Source: Gemmataceae bacterium
GTDB lineage: Bacteria > Planctomycetota > Planctomycetia > Gemmatales > Gemmataceae
DNA: 64,000 nucleotides
Direction: 5' to 3'
Assembly: GCA_019748295.1 (NCBI GenBank)
Contig: JAIEPT010000066.1
Location: 1-64,000, forward strand
The notes under the pieces are model-generated. The model was given only the letters and a program-made list of their open reading frames with translations. It ran no database searches and was not told the origin of the DNA. Both the position numbers and the translations under genes were made by a program. Each line of letters opens with the position of its first letter. Position 1 is the first letter of the stretch. This document shows positions 58,880-64,000 of the stretch, piece by piece.

Positions 58880-60438
58880 CGCCTGTCTCCGCCCGTGGCC
58901 AACCGCATGATCGCTTCTTCGGAAAGCTGGTCGCGGGCCAGTTCGCCGGCGAGAGCGCCTTCGTGCATCACCAGCACGCGGTCGCTCATCCCGAGGATTT
59001 CTTCAAGGTCGCTCGAGATCATCAAAACCGCCACGCCCTCGCCGGCAAGCTGGTCCATAAGGGCGTATATCTCGCTTTTGGCCCCGACATCGATCCCGCG
59101 CGTCGGCTCATCGAGGATCAGCACCCGCGGCCGCATTTGCAGCCATTTCGCGAGTACGACTTTCTGCTGATTGCCCCCGCTCAGCAATCCGACGGCTTGA
59201 TCGGGGCTCGGGGTGCGGACCCGCATCATTTCGATCATCCGCTTGGCGAGAGCGGATTCCTCGCGAAACGACAGGAGGCCGCCATGCGAAATCTTAGCGA
59301 GCGTCGGCAGGCTGATGTTCTGCTGAACGCTGTCCGCGAGGATCAACCCTTCGGTGCGGCGATCTTCGGGAGCCAAGAAAATGCCGCGGTCGATCGCATG
59401 GCGCGGCGTGCGGATGTTTACGGGCAGGCCATCGAGAATCAGCGAACCGGTGATTCGGGGTCGGGCGCCGAAAATCGTGTCGGCCAACTCCGTGCGCCCC
59501 GCGCCCATGAGCCCCGACATGCCGACGATTTCGCCGCCGCGCAGGTCGAACGAGATCCCGGCCTTTTGCTTCGCCGACCATCGCACATCGCGAACCGACA
59601 GTACAGGTAGCCCTTCGGGAACATGCCGGCTGCGCTGAAAGAATTGCTTCAACTCCCGGCCCACCATCAGTCGCACGATGTTTTCGTGGACGATGTCATT
59701 TCCATGGTCGCCCGCCAAGGGTTTTGCGGACACCGCATCGAATGCGGAGGACTGACCGCCGCGAAAGAGTTCGCCGGCATTCTGTCCATCGCGAAGCACG
59801 GTGACGCGATCGGCGATCTCTTCGATTTCGCGGAGGCGATGCGAGATGTAGATGAGGGCCAAGCCATCCCGTTTCAGTTCGCGAAGGACGCGGAAAAGGC
59901 GTTCGGTTTCACGATCCGTAAGGCTGGATGTCGGTTCGTCCAAGATCAAGATGCGCGATTGCAGCGACAGGGATCGTGCGATCTCGACGAGCTGCTGCTG
60001 ACCGACAGGCAGATCCCTGACCCGGGCACGCGGCGAGCAATCGAGTCCAAGCCGCTGCATGAGCGCCGCGGCATCGTCGTAGATGCGCGACGAAAGGAAA
60101 CCCAACGGCCCGCCCCACGTCGGCTCGCGACCGAGGAAAATGTTGCTTGCGACATCGAGGTCGTCGGCGAGATTCAGTTCTTGATGGATGAGGACGATGC
60201 CCGCTCGCTCAGCGTCCTTTACCGTGTTCAGCGCGATGGGCCGACCTTGCAGATGAATTTCGCCGGCATCCGGAGTTTGGACGCCGCCGAGGATCTTCAT
60301 CAGGGTCGATTTGCCGGCCCCATTCTCGCCGCAGACGGCAAGCGTTTCGGCGGCTTCCACGTGCATGCTGACGTTCTGCAGCGCGCGGACGCCGGGAAAC
60401 GATTTGCTGATTCCACGAGCTTCAAGAAGTGGCGGCAT
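58876..60438 (-). CDS. Ribose-type sugar ABC transporter ATPase, two nucleotide-binding domains
   Basis: The RbsA/MglA-type ATPase is 520 residues. The first domain has Walker A GENGAGKSTL, signature 'LPVGQQQLVEIARSL' and Walker B 'ILILDEPTSSLT'. The second domain has the degenerate P-loop 'SGLMGAGRTELADTIFG' usual for this family, signature 'LLSGGNQQKVVLAKWL' and 'VLILDEPTRGID'. It powers import through the adjacent permease. A longer frame reaches 60573, but that 45-codon extension is translated family-E repeat; the ATG at 60438 begins the normal family N-terminus. Confidence 0.94.
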   Translation of the reverse strand: MPPLLEARGISKSFPGVRALQNVSMHVEAAETLAVCGENGAGKSTLMKILGGVQTPDAGEIHLQGRPIALNTVKDAERAGIVLIHQELNLADDLDVASNIFLGREPTWGGPLGFLSSRIYDDAAALMQRLGLDCSPRARVRDLPVGQQQLVEIARSLSLQSRILILDEPTSSLTDRETERLFRVLRELKRDGLALIYISHRLREIEEIADRVTVLRDGQNAGELFRGGQSSAFDAVSAKPLAGDHGNDIVHENIVRLMVGRELKQFFQRSRHVPEGLPVLSVRDVRWSAKQKAGISFDLRGGEIVGMSGLMGAGRTELADTIFGARPRITGSLILDGLPVNIRTPRHAIDRGIFLAPEDRRTEGLILADSVQQNISLPTLAKISHGGLLSFREESALAKRMIEMMRVRTPSPDQAVGLLSGGNQQKVVLAKWLQMRPRVLILDEPTRGIDVGAKSEIYALMDQLAGEGVAVLMISSDLEEILGMSDRVLVMHEGALAGELARDQLSEEAIMRLATGGDRR

Positions 60439-60465
60439 GCTGCTGTTCTTGCTCCCCTCTTCTAC

Positions 60466-60558
60466 GTGGCCCTCTCGCTCCGCGAGAGGAAAGCGGATAA
60501 GAGCCATGCGATCGCGCGGGATGATTCCGCTTACCTCTCGCGGAGCGAGAGGGCTACA
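60466..60558. repeat. Inverted repeat pair, family E
   Basis: Arms 60466-60495 and 60527-60558 carry the 8-bp hairpin CCTCTCGC / GCGAGAGG around TCC. They lie between the binding-protein and ATPase genes of the sugar operon. Confidence 0.88.
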
Positions 60559-60573
60559 TAGGGAGCAAGACAA

Positions 60574-61611
60574 TCACTTGCCGCGGAGTTCTTTGAGCTT
60601 CGTGTAGAACTCGTCGACGTTGTTCTTCACGATCACGCGGTGGTCGATGTAGATGCGGTTCTGGGCGTCGATGCTGGGGTATTCCTTCTTGAGGAAGTCG
60701 TTGTTCCCCTCGACGAACGCTTTCAGGATTCGGATCGACTGATAGCCGAACTCGTACGGGTTCTGCACGATGGTGCCGACGATCTCCCCCTTTTGGATGG
60801 CGTCGAGCGTCTGGTAATCCTCATCGAAGCCGACGATGATCGGCGCCTTGTCGAGCTTGCTCTGCTTCACGGCTCGCAACATCGCCGGCGGGTTGTACGC
60901 CCAGAGGCCGACCATGCATGCCATGTCCGGATGCTTCGTCAGCGCGTCCTGGGCACGCTGCTGGCACTTGTCTTCCTTGGCTTCATCGGTGAACGTGTCC
61001 ACGAGCATGTACTTGCCGACCTTCTGATTCGCGGTGAGCGGGGTGCGGTCTTTCATGTCCTTCTGGTCGATGCCGAGCAGGACGTCGATCACGCCTTGTC
61101 GGCGTTCCACCGCGTTCTGAGCGTCCATCTGGCCCACGAAGATCGCAAGTTTGCCGCCGTCGGGTGCATGTTTCAGCACCAACTCGCCTGCGGCCCGTCC
61201 AGCTCGGTAGTTGTGCGTGCCGAGATAGCAGCGGCGAGCCGACGCATCGGGCACGTCGTTGTCCTGGGTGATGAGCGGAACCTTTGAAGCGACATCGCGT
61301 TTCAGGAAGCCGGCGATGTTCTCCGCATCGTTCGCACTGATCGCGATGCCCTGGATGCCCTTCGAAAGCAAGTCCTGAATGATGCGTTGCTGCTCCTCGG
61401 AGGTGCCGGGTGAGGGCATCTTGAATTCGAGGGCGACGTTTTCCTTCTTGGCCGCGGCTTCGCTGCCGCGCTGGGCGAGCGTCCAGAATTCGTTGGCGTT
61501 GTTGGTGATGAAGGCGAGCTTGGTTTGTCCGCCGCCCTTCGCGGGGCATCCAGCGAGAAGAAGCGACAGGGCCGCGAGGGCAAGGAGAGGAGACGTCAGC
61601 CGATGCTTCAT
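60574..61611 (-). CDS. Sugar ABC transporter substrate-binding lipoprotein
   Basis: The 345-residue product has a lipoprotein signal (LLALAALSLLLAGC) and a periplasmic-binding-protein type I domain of the ribose/xylose/autoinducer-2 class. Blocks are 'KLAFITNNANEFWTLAQRGSEAAAKKENV', 'IQDLLSKGIQGIAISANDAENIAGFL', 'PLITQDNDVPDASARRCYLGTHNYRAGRAAGEL' and 'PIIVGFDEDYQTLDAIQKGEIVGTIVQNPYEFGYQSI'. It would capture the sugar for the ATPase/permease pair that follows. The lipid Cys is near residue 22. The in-frame extension to 61746 is repeat-derived. Confidence 0.94.
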   Translation of the reverse strand: MKHRLTSPLLALAALSLLLAGCPAKGGGQTKLAFITNNANEFWTLAQRGSEAAAKKENVALEFKMPSPGTSEEQQRIIQDLLSKGIQGIAISANDAENIAGFLKRDVASKVPLITQDNDVPDASARRCYLGTHNYRAGRAAGELVLKHAPDGGKLAIFVGQMDAQNAVERRQGVIDVLLGIDQKDMKDRTPLTANQKVGKYMLVDTFTDEAKEDKCQQRAQDALTKHPDMACMVGLWAYNPPAMLRAVKQSKLDKAPIIVGFDEDYQTLDAIQKGEIVGTIVQNPYEFGYQSIRILKAFVEGNNDFLKKEYPSIDAQNRIYIDHRVIVKNNVDEFYTKLKELRGK

Positions 61612-61708
61612 GGTTGGCTCGAAGTCCGCGGGGTTTCGGGTGTTGGAAAGCGGGGTCGTGCGGTAGAGAATAATGGATTCGCACGGCAAAGCAAGCAGGG
61701 AGGCGTTC

Positions 61709-61789
61709 CAAGCCCAGAGGCGAGCGCAGCGAGCTCCTGGGATCATTCGCCAGGAACCCAGGAGCTCGCTGCGCTCGCCCCTGGGCTTG
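61709..61789. repeat. Inverted repeat pair, family C
   Basis: Arms 61709-61744 and 61757-61789 are inverted copies with the GAGCGCAGC core and a 12-base centre. Confidence 0.85.
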
Positions 61790-61811
61790 ATTCTCCACTT
61801 TGCGATTCGAT

Positions 61812-62492
61812 CTATCGCAGCGTGGGAGGCAGCGGCAGAATTGCGGGCGGTTGCGGGGACTCATCCACGGCGACGCGCGGCTTCACCTGTTCCTGCAACT
61901 CGAACGGGTCCGGCAAATTGAGCGGCGAAAACGGCGTCCGCTGCGTGCGGATCGGCGTCTGGGGCGACAAGGCCGCGGCCACGCTGGCGTCCAGCGACGG
62001 GTCGGATATCGATGTGCGGTCGCGAACCTGGATCGCCAACAACGGGACGGGGAGCGGCCGTTCGAGATCGATCGACGGAACGCGAACCAGCGGTTGTTCC
62101 GGAAGCACGATCGCCGCTGGCGGCACGGGCTCCGCGCGGTGGAACGTCAGCGGAGCGCCTTCGGGCGACACCGAAGGACGCATCGGCTTCACCGACATCA
62201 TCGGCGGCTTCGGCGTCGAGACTGCCGATCCGGGAATCGACGCGGCGGGATACGCGAGGCGATCCATTACGGGCCGCTCGAGCGGTTTGCCGCGGAGGTC
62301 GCTGGGCAAGAAGCTGACGTTTGGTTCGAGCATCGCCGCAAGCTTGGCCTGCAACGCCTTGGCCTGCAACGCCTTGGCCTGCAACGCCTTGGCCTGCAAC
62401 GCCTTGGCCTGCAACGCCTTGGCCGGCTCCTGAGCCAGCGAAGCAGATGCGGCAAGGCCGAGCGACATCAACGAGAGAGCGAAGCGGTTCAC
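61812..62492 (-). CDS. Secreted proline-rich protein with KALQA tandem repeats
   Basis: The 226-residue product has a signal peptide (ALSLMSLGLAASASLAQ), then about five tandem KALQA pentapeptides encoded by an exact 15-bp DNA repeat, and then a Pro/Val/Ser-rich unstructured stretch to the end. No catalytic or binding motif is seen. Its ATG overlaps the stop of the upstream gene as ATGA, so it is translated with it. Pentapeptide number may vary between strains because the DNA units are identical. Family unrecognised. Confidence 0.68.
   Translation of the reverse strand: MNRFALSLMSLGLAASASLAQEPAKALQAKALQAKALQAKALQAKALQAKLAAMLEPNVSFLPSDLRGKPLERPVMDRLAYPAASIPGSAVSTPKPPMMSVKPMRPSVSPEGAPLTFHRAEPVPPAAIVLPEQPLVRVPSIDLERPLPVPLLAIQVRDRTSISDPSLDASVAAALSPQTPIRTQRTPFSPLNLPDPFELQEQVKPRVAVDESPQPPAILPLPPTLR
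62344..62418. repeat. 15-bp tandem repeat, five units
   Basis: TTGGCCTGCAACGCC is repeated five times without mismatch by reading, with a partial sixth unit, inside the coding region of the KALQA protein. Confidence 0.95.
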
Positions 62493-63178
62493 TTGGCGAC
62501 CTCCAATATCAGCTTCACCGGGGTGCCTTCTTTGGGAAGGATCTTGGTGTTCGTGTCGAGCTTCATGAACTTCTCGAATTCCATCGTCATATTCGTTTGC
62601 AGCACCGTCGTGTCAGCCACTGGGAAAATGACCATGAGCGTGCCCGTGGTGTCGGCGCCGTAGACGAGGTCCTTGCTGTTGGGATCAGGCTGCACCTGCT
62701 TGGATCCCGTGAACCGCCATTGCACGGTCTTGGGAAACGCCTTTCCCGTGCGATTGTCCACCAGCACCTTGTCCATGGTCAGCTTTTTCGTCTCCCCTTC
62801 GGGCGTGGCTGCCTCAATGTAAACTTTGACCTCGGCGCCTTTCGGTTCGTCTTTGCCGCCGAGGACTGGCGTGCCGGGCTTGGCGCCGAGTTCTTCGAGG
62901 GCCTTGTGGATCGCGCTCGGCATCGCTTCGATGGTGACGACCGTTTCGTGCGCCTTCTTCCCCTTCGGGTGTGCCCAGGCGGCGATGACTTCGATCGGGT
63001 AAATCTCGCCCTTCAGATGTTCGAGCCGACGCGGGGCGATCTTGGCGTCGATGATGATTTGCTTCTTCGCCTTATCGACGATGAAGCCGGGCTTATCGTC
63101 CTTCCCCTGCCCGCGAACGCCGGAGGCGAGGCCGATGATGGCGAGGGCGAGTGGGAGGAGCAGCAGAATGCGTTTCAT
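62489..63178 (-). CDS. Secreted protein with YdjY-like domain
   Basis: The 229-residue product has a signal peptide (ILLLLPLALAIIGLASGVRG) and a domain resembling YdjY proteins: 'GFIVDKAKKQIIIDAKIAPRRLEHLKGEIYPIEVIAAWAHPKGKKAHETVVTIEAMPSAIHKALEELGAKPGTPV', then 'VKVYIE' and 'KAFPKTVQWRFTGSKQVQ'. YdjY-like domains occur in planctomycete and enterobacterial periplasmic proteins of unknown function. Three earlier in-frame ATGs exist; 63178 gives a normal signal peptide. Stop and next start overlap (ATGA). Confidence 0.72.
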   Translation of the reverse strand: MKRILLLLPLALAIIGLASGVRGQGKDDKPGFIVDKAKKQIIIDAKIAPRRLEHLKGEIYPIEVIAAWAHPKGKKAHETVVTIEAMPSAIHKALEELGAKPGTPVLGGKDEPKGAEVKVYIEAATPEGETKKLTMDKVLVDNRTGKAFPKTVQWRFTGSKQVQPDPNSKDLVYGADTTGTLMVIFPVADTTVLQTNMTMEFEKFMKLDTNTKILPKEGTPVKLILEVAK

Positions 63179-63225
63179 GCGTTTGGTTCTCGGCATGGAT
63201 GCGTCGGGGTCGTTCATTGTTCTAT

Positions 63226-63310
63226 CAAGCCCCACCGTAAGCGCAGCGCACGGTGGGGATCGCGCCCGCGGTCTGATCCCCAGGGTGCGCTGCGCTTACC
63301 CTGGGGCTTG
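63226..63310. repeat. Inverted repeat pair, family B, with covarying arms
   Basis: The left unit (63226-63261) pairs CCCCACCG with CGGTGGGG. The right unit (63275-63310, read in inverse) pairs CCCCAGGG with CCCTGGGG. Both members of each pair differ between the units, so pairing is preserved. Confidence 0.88.
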
Positions 63311-63360
63311 AAGGCAATCCGCGGCGACGCAAGGTCCGACGTGGAAACAAGTTTATCTAA

Positions 63361-64000
63361 CTACTCTCCAATACACACTACCACGGTGGCTCCGCGGGCG
63401 TTGGGGCCTTCGAGGTTGCTGGTCGCCAAATACAATCGGCCTCCGTGAACGATCGGGCCGCCGTAGACCATGCCGGGGGATTTCAGGTCGCCGGCGGCGA
63501 GATCGAGTTTCCACTGGCTGGCTCCGCCCTTCAGGTCAATGGCATGCACGACGCCGAGGATGTCGGCTGCGTAGACCCTGTTGCCGACCGCGGCCACGGG
63601 AGCGAAGAACGGCGTCTTCGTTTCGTGCATCCAGCGGCGTTCGCCGCTTGCCAACTCGAAGGCTCGCACCTTTCCGTCGGTGGCCGTCACGATCGCGGCT
63701 CCGTCGATGATCGCGGCACAGCCGAGGGCGCCGCCAGGGAGGTCTTTGTGCCAAAGTTCCTTGCCGTCGGAAAGCTTGTAGGCGGCGACGAAGCCCTTGG
63801 CGCCTTTAAGCAGCTTCGGGTCGTAACTGATGCTGCTCCCGGTAACGATTACGGTGTGGCCCTCGATGGAGGGGCCGCCCCAGGGGTTGAGCTTCAGCGG
63901 CATTCGCCACAGGATTTTGCCGTCGGCCGCGTCGAGGCAGAAGAGGGCGCGGTCGCCGACTTTTTCTTTGTCGAGGAACGCCGAGGCGACGACGACTTTG
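63361..64000 (-). CDS. PQQ-binding-like beta-propeller repeat protein, partial
   Basis: This is the C-terminal 212 residues of a protein whose 5' part lies beyond the window. It contains at least three PQQ-type propeller blades: 'ALFCLDAADGKILWRMPLK', 'VAAYKLSDGKELWHKDLPGG', 'VRAFELASGERRWMHETKTPFFAPVAA' and 'VHAIDLKGGASQWKLDL'. This W-motif repeat is common in planctomycete secreted beta-propeller proteins, many of which do not bind PQQ; no dehydrogenase residues are visible in this part. The stop TAG lies right at the end of a half copy of repeat family H. Confidence 0.88.
   Translation of the reverse strand, partial: KVVVASAFLDKEKVGDRALFCLDAADGKILWRMPLKLNPWGGPSIEGHTVIVTGSSISYDPKLLKGAKGFVAAYKLSDGKELWHKDLPGGALGCAAIIDGAAIVTATDGKVRAFELASGERRWMHETKTPFFAPVAAVGNRVYAADILGVVHAIDLKGGASQWKLDLAAGDLKSPGMVYGGPIVHGGRLYLATSNLEGPNARGATVVVCIGE

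Noticed and set aside
62344-62418. Possible CRISPR-like array
   Set aside because: Units are 15 bp, adjacent with no spacers and in frame with a coding gene.
62321-63448. 375-codon + frame with tandem WPATP repeats
   Set aside because: The repeats are the antisense reading of the KALQA 15-bp units; there is no start context or domain.

Overview
The window looks like chromosomal DNA of a GC-rich planctomycete, most likely of the Gemmata/Zavarzinella type. This rests on family content. There is a paired DUF1501 / PSD1-type (DUF1549-DUF1553) cytochrome operon, a secreted WD40 protein with a HEAT-like tail, a DUF4175-like membrane protein, and a two-gene cytochrome b with a very large multihaem cytochrome c. 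Several short proteins of planctomycete type are also present. No rRNA, CRISPR array or prophage was seen. There is one tRNA gene.

Region 1 (about 0.6-14.4 kb) is a flagellar locus: flagellin, cap (fliD) and its chaperone (fliS), then a long collinear run flgF-flgG-flgA-flgH-flgI-flgJ(rod-binding only)-flgN-flgK-flgL. A sigma-54-like promoter lies before flgF and a weaker one before flagellin. A small antisense gene broken by one frameshift sits between fliS and flgF. Region 2 (14.5-29.3 kb) is mixed. It holds a catalytically dead-looking class I amidotransferase homologue, the WD40 protein, an S9 peptidase, a DUF559 nuclease framed by 107-bp inverted repeats, a GlcE-like flavoprotein, an NAD-dependent epimerase, tRNA-Leu(UAG), nadB and the DUF4175-like protein.

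Region 3 (29.7-39.5 kb) is a respiratory operon: Rieske protein, cytochrome b N-half, a PetD-like C-half with extra membrane helices, an eight-CxxCH cytochrome c of 1521 residues, and two secreted proteins with a cupredoxin-type CxxHPWM site. These probably form a quinol-oxidising complex and its periplasmic electron carriers. Region 4 (39.8-49 kb) has a membrane protein, a DtxR/MntR regulator, ribBA, a small unknown, the DUF1501/PSD1 pair and a fasciclin protein. Region 5 (49-54.2 kb, minus strand) is an operon of a fused GlcD-GlcF dehydrogenase, moaD, a DUF29 protein, moaE and moaA, with 1-4 base junctions at several joints. Region 6 (54.3-57.9 kb) has a zinc-ribbon membrane protein, a Uma2-family protein, a seven-helix membrane protein, folE, and a patch of gene debris (DUF2330 fragment, orphan HicB, frameshifted antitoxin). 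Region 7 (57.9-61.6 kb) is a ribose-type sugar ABC operon. It is followed by two secreted proteins and a partial PQQ-type beta-propeller protein.

The most unusual property is the intergenic DNA. At least nine families of short hairpin-forming repeats occur, nearly always as head-to-head inverted pairs. Several show compensatory base changes that keep the stems paired. The DUF559 nuclease gene lies exactly between two copies of one such repeat, and the repeat supplies its ribosome-binding site. That arrangement recalls REP elements and their dedicated transposases and is the best candidate here for an undescribed system.
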